NCBI GenBank assembly: GCA_024233835.1
Contig: JACKPC010000002.1
Location: 643,001 to 707,000, forward strand
Direction: 5' to 3'
Source: Leptospiraceae bacterium
GTDB lineage: Bacteria; Spirochaetota; Leptospiria; Leptospirales; Leptospiraceae
Length of the DNA: 64,000 bases
Position 1 is the stretch's first letter. The number at the start of each line of letters is the position of its first letter. This document shows, piece by piece, positions 9,042 to 17,179 of the stretch. Below the pieces are notes generated by a model that saw only the letters and a program-made list of their open reading frames with translations, did no database searches and was not told the DNA's origin. The translations under genes and the position numbers were made by a program.

Positions 9042-10757
9042 TTGAAAGTTCTTATTCTTGATTTTTATGTAGATGAACCTGCCTGCTTCGGAGTTCCACC
9101 TTATATATCTCCCTATGTTCGGTATACAGCAGGAGCCCTCGTTTGCGGAGGATTACAGGAAGAAAATATTGATTATCTTTCTGTTGATGCATTACGAGAA
9201 AATGCATTCCAATTAGAAGAAGAATATGGATCTATTTTCTTAATCATGGGCTCAACGGTTCCCGGCAAATATTTGGGAGGGAGAATAGGAACGGTAGCAG
9301 ACTTATATAAATTTTTAGAAAATTTATATAAACAAAACAAACATGCAGTTTGTATCATTGGAGGACCAATTCGCTATGCTTCTTCTGAAATTAAAGAAGA
9401 GATAAAGAAGAGAAGAGGTATTTTAGTACGAGGCGATATTGAGCACTATGCAGAAATATATCCTTCCCTTAAAAAGGAACAATTCAAAGAGAAGTTCATA
9501 GACAATCCACTAAAACAAAAAAGAACCTACGATGATGTAAACCGTTATGCAAAAAGTGGTGCTTTTATCACTTTAAAACATCCAAATTATCCTTATTTAA
9601 TCTTAGAATTAGAAACTTATAGAGGTTGTACTCGAGATATATACTGCTCCTTTTGTACAGAGGCTTTTTACGGAAGGCCCAGCTTTCGTGATATAGCAGG
9701 GATACTTCAAGAGGTTAAAGAACTATATAATTTGGGAAACAGCTATTTTCGACTTGGAAGGCAAGCTGATATCATGACTTATCTTCCTAATATGCAGGAT
9801 TTCTCAAATTCTTTTCCGAGGCCCAATCCGGAAAACTTATTAAAACTTTATAGGGGAATTCGAGAGACCGCACCTAATTTAAAGCTATTACATTTAGACA
9901 ATATAAATCCCGGTTTAATCGCCACCTTCCCCAAAGAGTCAGCTGAAATACTCGATATTATCAGTGAATACAATACTGAAGGGGATACGGCAGCAATGGG
10001 TTTAGAATCCATGGATCCTCTAGTTATTCAAAAAAATGACCTGAAGTGTTCACCAGAAGAAGCCAAATTAGCAATCCGGTTGGTAAATAAATATGGTGCA
10101 AAAAGAAAAAATGGAATTCCCAAACTACTTCCAGGGTTAAATTTTATCGGAGGACTCCCCGGAGAAGATAAAAATACATTTAAAAAAAATTACGAGTTTC
10201 TAAAAGACCTATTAGAAGAAGGCCTTCTTTTGAGAAGAATTAATATTAGACAGGTGATCTTATACGACAAGACAAAGGCAGCCCGTATGGGAAATAAGGT
10301 AAATACTATATTAGAAAATCGCTTTGCATACTATCGAGATAAAATTCGCAAAGAAATTGACGAGCCCATGCTGAAGATAACTTACCCTTCCGGTTCTATT
10401 CTGGAAAATGTAATCCTCGAACAAAAAAACAATGGCTATTATCTGGGAAGGCAGCTCGGAAGTTATCCAATAACGGTAAAAATACCGGCTCCGAAAAATG
10501 AACTTCCATTAAAAAATAAACCTGTAAATATTCTAATTACGGGTCATGCAGAACGATCGATCAAAGGGCTTTCCTATCCCATAAACCCAAACTCTCTTAC
10601 AGATCTTTGTTATCGAGAAATCCCCGGTATCAGCAAAACTCTCGCTTCTAAAACGATTTTGTCCTCTCCTTTTTCAAATGAAAAAGAGTTCGCAGAAAAA
10701 GCTCCGGAAGCCTATCATCATACAATAAAACTTACTAAGGAGATAATATTTCACTAA
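9042..10757 (+). CDS. COG1031-type radical SAM protein with helix-hairpin-helix tail
   Basis: A 571-residue cytosolic protein. Residues 1-140 form a B12-binding-like Rossmann region (GSTVPGKYLGG, IIGGPIRY). The radical SAM core follows, with cysteines 196, 202 and 205 in YRGCTRDIYCSFCTEAFYG; the spacing is CX5CX2C rather than CX3CX2C. GLNFIGGLPGEDKNTF is a typical SAM-domain strand. The last 50 residues hold a helix-hairpin-helix (REIPGISKTLASKTIL), the hallmark of COG1031. The substrate is unknown for this family. The start is TTG, supported by AAGGAA five bases before it. The stop overlaps the next ATG by one base. Confidence 0.85.
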   Translation: MKVLILDFYVDEPACFGVPPYISPYVRYTAGALVCGGLQEENIDYLSVDALRENAFQLEEEYGSIFLIMGSTVPGKYLGGRIGTVADLYKFLENLYKQNKHAVCIIGGPIRYASSEIKEEIKKRRGILVRGDIEHYAEIYPSLKKEQFKEKFIDNPLKQKRTYDDVNRYAKSGAFITLKHPNYPYLILELETYRGCTRDIYCSFCTEAFYGRPSFRDIAGILQEVKELYNLGNSYFRLGRQADIMTYLPNMQDFSNSFPRPNPENLLKLYRGIRETAPNLKLLHLDNINPGLIATFPKESAEILDIISEYNTEGDTAAMGLESMDPLVIQKNDLKCSPEEAKLAIRLVNKYGAKRKNGIPKLLPGLNFIGGLPGEDKNTFKKNYEFLKDLLEEGLLLRRINIRQVILYDKTKAARMGNKVNTILENRFAYYRDKIRKEIDEPMLKITYPSGSILENVILEQKNNGYYLGRQLGSYPITVKIPAPKNELPLKNKPVNILITGHAERSIKGLSYPINPNSLTDLCYREIPGISKTLASKTILSSPFSNEKEFAEKAPEAYHHTIKLTKEIIFH

Positions 10758-11497
10758 TGTTTCTTTCAAAATATGCTACCGGATTCTATTCCTTTTTTCG
10801 AGGTTTTAAAGCACTGAATAAAAACAAGCTCTGGGCTTATGTTTTATTACCTTCTTTTTTGAGTTTTCTAATCGGAACAGGAATTTTATATTTCTCCTAT
10901 CAGTATTTTTCATCTTACCTCTCAGAAAACTTCATCAAACTAAATTCGTATCTACCCTCTTTGTTACAATTCGGAAATACGAAAACAACGCTTATTCTGG
11001 CTAAAGTTTTCGCCCTGCTCTTTTCATTTTTTATTTATGTAATCCTCTATTCTCATCTTGCATCTTTAATGATTATTCCGTTCATAGGACCTCTTCTAAC
11101 TCGCCTGGAAAACATTTACCTCGGAAAGTCCATCGAGATTCCTCTCTCGAAAGATATTAAAAATGCTTTCTTAGGAATCCTGAGTAGTTTAAAATATTTA
11201 CCCTTAAGCATTTTAGGTCTACTTTTTAGTTTATTCTTAGGTCCTTTTCAAATTGTGTTCATGATTTTCTGGGAAGGTTATTTCTTAGGTAAAGGAAGTT
11301 TTGAATATATGTTAGAAAAAGATACTGAAACTTTAAAAGAGCGAAGTGAAAAAAGAAAAGGTCATAGAACCCAGATGTGGGGACTTGGTTCTGCTCAATT
11401 TATCTTCTTAATGATTCCCGTTATTGGCATTGTCCTATCTCCCTGCACAGCGATGGCAGGAGCTTTTTTACTCTATCACGATATTCATGAATCCTGA
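10757..11497 (+). CDS. EI24/CysZ-like integral membrane protein
   Basis: A 246-residue protein with four or more hydrophobic segments (near 28-48, 75-105, 135-170 and 205-235) and the family-like opening GFYSFFRGFKALNKNKLWAYVLLPSFLS. The motif IIPFIGPLLTRLENIYLG and the MIPVIGIVLSPCTAMAGAFL end fit the EI24/CysZ/Etoposide-induced 2.4 family. In Escherichia coli CysZ is linked to sulfate uptake, but for distant members the substrate is not established. Start and stop overlap its neighbours (TAATG upstream, 11 bases downstream), so it is co-translated with the radical SAM and hydrolase genes. Confidence 0.75.
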   Translation: MFLSKYATGFYSFFRGFKALNKNKLWAYVLLPSFLSFLIGTGILYFSYQYFSSYLSENFIKLNSYLPSLLQFGNTKTTLILAKVFALLFSFFIYVILYSHLASLMIIPFIGPLLTRLENIYLGKSIEIPLSKDIKNAFLGILSSLKYLPLSILGLLFSLFLGPFQIVFMIFWEGYFLGKGSFEYMLEKDTETLKERSEKRKGHRTQMWGLGSAQFIFLMIPVIGIVLSPCTAMAGAFLLYHDIHES

Positions 11498-12377
11498 ATA
11501 TACTAAATTTCAATCAAATGGTTTCAATTTGAGTGTGAAGAAAGTTTATTCATCTGATTCCAAACCAAGCCTTTTGCTCTTGCATGGATTTAATGATAAC
11601 AAAGAAACCTTTTATTTTATTGAAAAGTTTTTGTCCGAATACTTCAACCTCATCAGTTTTGATTTTAGAGGACACGGAGATTCTGATTGGAAAAAAGAAG
11701 GAATTTATCATTATGCAGAATCTTTTTTAGATGTTCATAATATAGCTGAAGAATATTGCAAAGAACCATTTTATCTTCTCGGTCATTCTATGGGAGCGAG
11801 TATCGCAGCCCGTTATAGTGGCTTGTTTCCTGAAAGAATTCTCGGTCTTATCTGTCTCGAAGGTTTTATTGGAATTTTACCAAAGGAATATGAGAAAAAA
11901 AGGATACAGGATTGGCTTTCCAAAATGCATAGAAAAGGCAATCGCTCTGTGGGACTGCGTTATATGTCTTCTATCGAAGAAGTAAGCAATCGACTCAGTA
12001 CTGCTTTTCCCTATGTAGCAGGAGAAAAAATTAGTATTATTGCCCAAAATCTTACCCGGAAAACGGATGAGGGAAAATATACCTGGAAAAGTGACCCCAT
12101 GCTTAAACTGGCAAATCCAATTCCATTTCCTACCGACCTATCAAGAGAAATATGGAAAAATATACAGGCAAAAGTCATCATTCTTTTCGGAAAGAATACA
12201 CATCTAAAAGCAGATAATATAGAAGAAGTCTTGAGCCATTTTTCCGATCTATATTATATCGAGATTGAAAATGCCGGCCATAATATACATCAGGACCAAC
12301 CCAAAAAACTTTGCATTGAATTAGAAAAGTTTTTTACAAATAAACTCGGGCTATCAAAGTCGAAAAAAGCTTGGTGA
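11487..12377 (+). CDS. Alpha/beta-hydrolase fold protein
   Basis: The ATG at 11487 gives 296 residues and the expected N-terminus; the longer frame from 11424 would lie inside the upstream gene. The fold is clear: LLLLHGFNDNKETF (oxyanion region), DFRGHGDSD, the nucleophile elbow GHSMGAS (Ser101), and the late NAGHNIHQDQP with the catalytic His. The acid is probably the Asp in the LKADNIEEV segment. Closest in style to general esterase or MhpC-like hydrolases; the substrate cannot be assigned. It overlaps the upstream EI24 gene by 11 bases. Confidence 0.85.
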   Translation: MNPEYTKFQSNGFNLSVKKVYSSDSKPSLLLLHGFNDNKETFYFIEKFLSEYFNLISFDFRGHGDSDWKKEGIYHYAESFLDVHNIAEEYCKEPFYLLGHSMGASIAARYSGLFPERILGLICLEGFIGILPKEYEKKRIQDWLSKMHRKGNRSVGLRYMSSIEEVSNRLSTAFPYVAGEKISIIAQNLTRKTDEGKYTWKSDPMLKLANPIPFPTDLSREIWKNIQAKVIILFGKNTHLKADNIEEVLSHFSDLYYIEIENAGHNIHQDQPKKLCIELEKFFTNKLGLSKSKKAW

Positions 12378-12382
12378 CAGAA

Positions 12383-13291
12383 ATGATTTATACACTAAAT
12401 TCTTCTATTATCCGGAAATACATAGACAAATTTCCCAAAGATTCAGAATACTATCCGGCATTTCAAAACTTACTGGAACTATTCCCTTCTCTAGAGTCCG
12501 ATAAGAGTTACGAACTCATCTTATCCAAAACCATTTTTGGATATTTTTTATTAACTGGCAGTTTTCAGGCCTATATTTTTTTAAATGGAAAAATGCAATA
12601 TCGATATGGTTTAAATCTCGTTCAGGATGAGTATATAATCAATGAGCTCCAGGAAAAAAAATATCACGAAAATCTGGTTACAGGTCTAAATAGTGAAATT
12701 TTACAAAAATGGAAAGTCCTTTCCTTGCAACCGAACTACCAACTCTACAGACTTGATTTCCTCGAAGGAAAATACTTAGCCACACTTATTTTTGTAAATC
12801 CGATCCATGCAACTCTTTCAACTTATGATATAACTCCTATAAAAAACCTGGTTGAAAATTATTTTTGTTACAAAGCAGCTTATTCAATACATGAGTACTC
12901 CAATATTTTTTCATCTCTGAAACAACAAATTATCTATGATATAAATAAATCTTTTAATGATGGTTGTAATTTCTGTGTCTTTACAAGGTTTCAAATACAG
13001 GATCTTTTAACTTATTATCCGGTTATGGGAGAAGATAGTGCACGAGAAGTACTGGATAAGATAATGGATATAATAAAAAATAAGTTGGAAGACAATGATA
13101 TTTTATACCGGGTGGGACAAAGGAACTTTTTCGTGCTGAGCAAGGAAGAATCAGAAAGTTCAGTGAAGAAAAAATTTGGAGATTTATTTTTTCAACATAA
13201 ATACATTATCATAAACTTCCGAGCTCATTTTTTTAAAATACCAAATAAAATTACAGAAAACAGTGATTTCTGGCCTGAACTTTTTAAATAA
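12383..13291 (+). CDS. Hypothetical protein with degenerate GGDEF-like C-terminus
   Basis: A protein of about 302 residues, start chosen at the ATG at 12383 because GGTGA lies five bases upstream; a GTG at 12374 and a TTG at 12371 are alternatives. The N-terminal 170 residues are unrecognised. The last 110 residues read like a GGDEF domain: SAREVLDKIMDIIKNKLEDN, then DILYRVGQRNFFVLSKEES, where the active-site loop GGDEF is replaced by VGQRN. Catalysis of cyclic di-GMP is therefore not expected; binding or a structural role is possible. It lies between a hydrolase gene and tilS. The GGDEF assignment is by secondary pattern and should be considered tentative. Confidence 0.55.
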   Translation: MIYTLNSSIIRKYIDKFPKDSEYYPAFQNLLELFPSLESDKSYELILSKTIFGYFLLTGSFQAYIFLNGKMQYRYGLNLVQDEYIINELQEKKYHENLVTGLNSEILQKWKVLSLQPNYQLYRLDFLEGKYLATLIFVNPIHATLSTYDITPIKNLVENYFCYKAAYSIHEYSNIFSSLKQQIIYDINKSFNDGCNFCVFTRFQIQDLLTYYPVMGEDSAREVLDKIMDIIKNKLEDNDILYRVGQRNFFVLSKEESESSVKKKFGDLFFQHKYIIINFRAHFFKIPNKITENSDFWPELFK

Positions 13292-13298
13292 TTAATTA

Positions 13299-14546
13299 AT
13301 GAATATATCATCCCAAACATTGCAGTTATTTCAAAAGCTCTATGAGAGTTTAAAACCCTATCACTCATTTATTTCAAGCAATACTGCTATTCTTGCATAT
13401 TCCGGCGGAAAAGACTCCCGCCTTTTATTAGAATTTTATAATTATCTATATATTTCGAATCTATCCCCTCCTCCTATCCTTTTCCATTTAAATCATAATA
13501 TACGAGATACCCGTGATGAAGTAAAAGAGATTCATACCTACCTGAAGGCAAATTTTCCTAATTTTATGTTTATTTATAAGAGTTCTAATATACTAAAGTT
13601 ATCAAAAAGAATAAAAAAAAGTCTGGAAGAAACGGGGAGACTCGTACGCTATAAACATTTAAACCAACTATCTAAAAAGTGTTCCGGTTATATTCTTACT
13701 GCTCATCATATTGAAGACTATCTGGAAACAGTCTTGATAAATTTAATTCGTGGTTCCGGAGAAGCAGGTTTACGTTCTTTACCTGTTTATTCAAATAATA
13801 TATTTCGACCTTTCATGCTATTACCAAGAGAAGAAATGCGGCAAATTTTAGAAATGGAGAAGTGGCAGGTTTTCGAAGATGAAACCAATTATTCTCAGAA
13901 CTATTTACGAAACCGACTTAGAATTACACTCACTCCCCTATTGTACAGAGAAGGCTTAAACCCATCCAAATTATATAAAAATTTCCACAACTCGGAAGAA
14001 CCCTTTTTTTCTCATCAAAGAATAGAAATACCCACTTACATAAAAGTTTTTTTAGAACCTATAGAATGTATTCAAACCAATACACTAAAAAAGATTCTGG
14101 ATAACTATCTTTCCATCCTGAATCTCCATCCAATCAGAAGGGAAATTTTACTGGAACTGCAAACATTACTACAGAATCATCAATCTTTTACAAAAGAAAA
14201 TGTAGAAACCTACTTCTGGAAAAGTGAGAAATCACCTCTTTATATTATCCCAAAAAAATCCGGAGTCTTTCAAAATCCAAGACTAAACGTTCAGAAAGAT
14301 AAAATAGAAATAGAATGGAACAATTCCAGCAAGAACTATCCTTCTTATCTAACACTTAATGTTTTCTCCAAAGGACTCAAAATAAAATCGGGAAAAATTC
14401 ATAAAGAAATTTCTGAAATCCTGAGAACTGCTGAAATTCCTTTCCCGGTCAGGCCCTATATTCCTATTTTATTTAATTCAAATGAACCAGAAGTCATTCT
14501 TTTATCCCTGTGGAATCGGGATTTAAAAGATTTTTTTTCCCGATAG
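13299..14546 (+). CDS. tilS: tRNA(Ile)-lysidine synthetase
   Basis: TilS attaches lysine to C34 of the AUA-reading isoleucine tRNA, an essential function in bacteria. The PP-loop ATP-binding motif SGGKDS is at residues 35-40 of AYSGGKDSRLLLEFY. The family pieces FHLNHNIRD, TAHHIEDYLETVLINLIRGSG and DETNYSQNYLRNRLR follow in the right order. Residues beyond 240 form the poorly conserved C-terminal region of long TilS proteins. The 415-residue length is normal. No strong ribosome-binding site is seen before the ATG. Confidence 0.93.
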   Translation: MNISSQTLQLFQKLYESLKPYHSFISSNTAILAYSGGKDSRLLLEFYNYLYISNLSPPPILFHLNHNIRDTRDEVKEIHTYLKANFPNFMFIYKSSNILKLSKRIKKSLEETGRLVRYKHLNQLSKKCSGYILTAHHIEDYLETVLINLIRGSGEAGLRSLPVYSNNIFRPFMLLPREEMRQILEMEKWQVFEDETNYSQNYLRNRLRITLTPLLYREGLNPSKLYKNFHNSEEPFFSHQRIEIPTYIKVFLEPIECIQTNTLKKILDNYLSILNLHPIRREILLELQTLLQNHQSFTKENVETYFWKSEKSPLYIIPKKSGVFQNPRLNVQKDKIEIEWNNSSKNYPSYLTLNVFSKGLKIKSGKIHKEISEILRTAEIPFPVRPYIPILFNSNEPEVILLSLWNRDLKDFFSR

Positions 14547-14570
14547 TTTCCACTCTTCCAAAAAACCAAT

Positions 14571-14595
14571 TGAAAAATTTTTCAGTTTTTTTTTT
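14571..14595 (+). terminator. Possible weak terminator, AT-rich stem plus T-tract
   Basis: The palindrome TGAAAAATTTTTCA is followed after one base by ten consecutive T residues, between tilS and the ABC gene. An all-AT stem is weak, so termination would be partial at best. Confidence 0.3.
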
Positions 14596-14606
14596 CCTAT
14601 TTTCTA

Positions 14607-15233
14607 ATGCCACAAGAACTACTTTCCTGTAACAATCTATCTTACCATATAGGCTTTAAGAAGATATTGAAAAATGTCTCTTTTCGACTGTATGAGAATG
14701 AATTAATATCTCTGGTTGGAGACAACGGTAGTGGCAAATCCAGCCTCTTGAAACTAATTCTTTCCCATAAAAAATATACCGACACGTTCCAATGGAAAGT
14801 AAGCTCCCCCAAAAGACAACTCATATCTTATCTCGGACATGAACCGGGTCTGTATTCTTCCTTGAGTCTCAAGGAAAATTTGAGCTATTTTAATGGTATC
14901 CAAAAGATAATCTGTCCCGAAGAAACCATTCAATATTATCTTCAGCAATTTAACTTACAAAAACGCTATCTGGATCCGATTCATGAATTTTCGAGAGGAA
15001 TGAAACAAAAAGCCGGTCTAATTCGCTCCTTTATCTCCAAGCCTTTACTACTCCTTCTAGACGAGCCATTCAGCGGCCTGGATAGGAAATCCGTCCAGCA
15101 CCTTGTGGAAATTTTAAAAGAAGTAAAAAAAGAAAGTACGGTTATCCTGGTAACCCATCATGTAGACTTAATTGAATCGATTTCAAATCGAACATTTTAT
15201 ATGAAGTCAGGAGAGTTAACACTTGGCTCTTAA
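14607..15233 (+). CDS. ccmA: ABC transporter ATP-binding protein, CcmA-like
   Basis: A 208-residue ABC ATPase, the size of CcmA. Walker A GDNGSGKSS is at 38-46, the signature FSRGMKQK at 128-135, and Walker B LLLLLDEPF at 147-155, followed by a switch His in VTHHVD. FSRGMKQ is typical of CcmA and of drug/heme exporters of that subfamily. It is directly followed by a CcmB-like permease gene that overlaps it by 11 bases, which supports the assignment to the CcmAB module used in cytochrome c maturation (release of holo-CcmE). No CcmC, CcmE or CcmF gene is in the window. Confidence 0.75.
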   Translation: MPQELLSCNNLSYHIGFKKILKNVSFRLYENELISLVGDNGSGKSSLLKLILSHKKYTDTFQWKVSSPKRQLISYLGHEPGLYSSLSLKENLSYFNGIQKIICPEETIQYYLQQFNLQKRYLDPIHEFSRGMKQKAGLIRSFISKPLLLLLDEPFSGLDRKSVQHLVEILKEVKKESTVILVTHHVDLIESISNRTFYMKSGELTLGS

Positions 15234-15885
15234 AGAACTAATTTTAAAAGAATTCAGGCTAATCGGAAGAGCAAAGAATGGGATCCTTTCCATGTTCGTT
15301 CTTATGCTTTCACTTATTTTCATTTTTCACTTCTCCCTCGAAAGGACAAATCCCTTAAGTCAGGAAAGTCTCATTGGTTTAAAATGGTCTATTGTTTTTA
15401 TTCTATCTTTCGTGTTTATCGGTCAGTCGAATTGGGAAGAAAGAGAAAGTGGTGCCTTCTGGATAAACCAGATTTACCTTCCATCTCATTATCCATTTCT
15501 GGTTAAATCATTCGTGATCTGGCTTATTCTTCTGGTTATAGAAATTGCTTTACTTTTCTTATTCTCAGTATTTTTCCAAAGCTTCCAATTAAGTTCCAAA
15601 TCTATTTTCCATCAGCTTATCTATCTGACCCCGGGAACTTTATCCCTTTCTTTTCTTGGTAATATGTTGAGTAAGATGAGCCATGCGACTCGTTTAAAAG
15701 AAATAGTCTTACCTTTACTTCTCATTCCTCTTTCCATGCCGGTTTTAATTTTCGGTATGGAAGCTGAACAAAAAATTCTACACCAGGATACATATAATGT
15801 TTCAACTTTTCTGATTATGCTTTTCTTTACCGTTTTTTACGGTTCCCTGGGTTCTATCTTTGTAGAAATTTTCCAGGAAGAGTAA
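15223..15885 (+). CDS. ccmB: CcmB-like heme exporter permease
   Basis: A 220-residue protein with six hydrophobic segments, the size and layout of CcmB. It opens with LKELILKEFRLIGRAKNGILSMFVL (the typical cytosolic amphipathic start) and includes WEERESGAFWINQIYLP and YLTPGTLSLSFLGNML. The start is TTG at 15223, with AGGAG about nine bases upstream. It pairs with the preceding ATPase. It ends two bases before the convergent chemoreceptor gene. Confidence 0.75.
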   Translation: MALKELILKEFRLIGRAKNGILSMFVLMLSLIFIFHFSLERTNPLSQESLIGLKWSIVFILSFVFIGQSNWEERESGAFWINQIYLPSHYPFLVKSFVIWLILLVIEIALLFLFSVFFQSFQLSSKSIFHQLIYLTPGTLSLSFLGNMLSKMSHATRLKEIVLPLLLIPLSMPVLIFGMEAEQKILHQDTYNVSTFLIMLFFTVFYGSLGSIFVEIFQEE

Positions 15886-15886
15886 A

Positions 15887-17158
15887 TCAATGTTTTAGCA
15901 TATTGGAAATTCCATCCAGATCTTTTACTGCTAAATCCATATCAACGATAGCCTGAGAAATTTTTTCAGAATCTTTAGATACCTGTTGAATGGTTTCAGA
16001 AATATATATAACAGCAGTATAAATATCTTCATGGGCTCCTTTTTGCTCCTGTAAAGCATAATTGATACCTGCTGTTTTATCATTCACAAGCCCCGATTGT
16101 TCTAGCAAAGCATCCCGAATATTTACCAGATCTTTCAATAAAGATGATACGGTATAAATCTTACCGATAACACCTTCTATTTGTTTTACAATTTTCTGAA
16201 ACACTTCGTTGGTTTTTTCAATTCTATGCCGACTTAAAGAAATATCATGATTATTTTTCTTTACATTATCCTCGATCTCTTTAATACTACTCGCAGTTTG
16301 ATCTGCTAATTTAGAAACTTCCTGAGCGACTACTGCAAAACCCTTACCGTATTCTCCCGCTCTGGCTGCTTCAATAGAAGCATTCAGCGATAATAAATTA
16401 ACTCTGTCCGAGATTTCTTTTATAATAGTCACAATCTGGGTGATTTTTTTAGAGCTCTCCGTAATATTATTAATCCCGGCATTCATATCCCTAAGAGCAT
16501 GTTCTCCTTCCTCTACCATCACCGAGATTCCTTCTGAAATCTGTATGGTTTCAATGGTGTTATCATTGATTTCTTCAATTTGTGTTGATAAATTTTGAAT
16601 TTTATCAATTAATTCTGTAAGTACTTTTAAATTTTCTTCGGATGATGCAAATATATGCACCATATTTTCATTAATTTCATCGAGAGCTGCCGAGATTTCT
16701 TCCGTAGAAGCTACCTGTGACTGTACCTTCTGAGTATAGTCTTTATTTCGAATATTTGCCTGTTCATAAGTATACGACATTTTATTTGAGGTATCTTTTA
16801 AAACCGTAATCATACTTTTTTGAAAAGAAAGCATTTTGAAAAAATTCAATAAAATTTTATCCAGTTCTTCCTTTTCATTCAAGGTAGTAATATCCAACTC
16901 AACACTCATATCTCCTCTCGAAGACTTATCCAAAAGGTAGTATAAAATATCAAGCTTATCCTGCCTCTTCTTTTGCCAATTATAAGTAAGGATATAAAAG
17001 AGAAATATACAAATAAGAATAATCAGATGAATTCCATGGCCAACAATTGAAAGAGAACTTTCTGTTCGAAATAACCATAGAACTTCTGATAAAAAAACTA
17101 AAACTATAATAGATAAAGCCAAAACTTTTAAGAAAATAAAACTCTTCAGAACACTCAT
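15887..17158 (-). CDS. Methyl-accepting chemotaxis protein without a sizeable sensory domain
   Basis: A 423-residue transducer. Two hydrophobic helices sit close together (about residues 8-28 and 38-58) with almost no extracytoplasmic loop, so it cannot bind ligands with a Cache or four-helix domain. The rest is coiled coil with the signalling tip VNLLSLNASIEAARAGEYGKGFAVVAQEVSKLA, which contacts CheA and CheW. Ribosome-binding site AAGGAGA lies nine bases before the ATG. Such receptors may sense redox, membrane state or an internal cue. It follows the YyaL gene with 21 bases between them. Confidence 0.92.
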   Translation of the reverse strand: MSVLKSFIFLKVLALSIIVLVFLSEVLWLFRTESSLSIVGHGIHLIILICIFLFYILTYNWQKKRQDKLDILYYLLDKSSRGDMSVELDITTLNEKEELDKILLNFFKMLSFQKSMITVLKDTSNKMSYTYEQANIRNKDYTQKVQSQVASTEEISAALDEINENMVHIFASSEENLKVLTELIDKIQNLSTQIEEINDNTIETIQISEGISVMVEEGEHALRDMNAGINNITESSKKITQIVTIIKEISDRVNLLSLNASIEAARAGEYGKGFAVVAQEVSKLADQTASSIKEIEDNVKKNNHDISLSRHRIEKTNEVFQKIVKQIEGVIGKIYTVSSLLKDLVNIRDALLEQSGLVNDKTAGINYALQEQKGAHEDIYTAVIYISETIQQVSKDSEKISQAIVDMDLAVKDLDGISNMLKH

Positions 17159-17179
17159 CTTATTTGTTCTCCTTTTATT

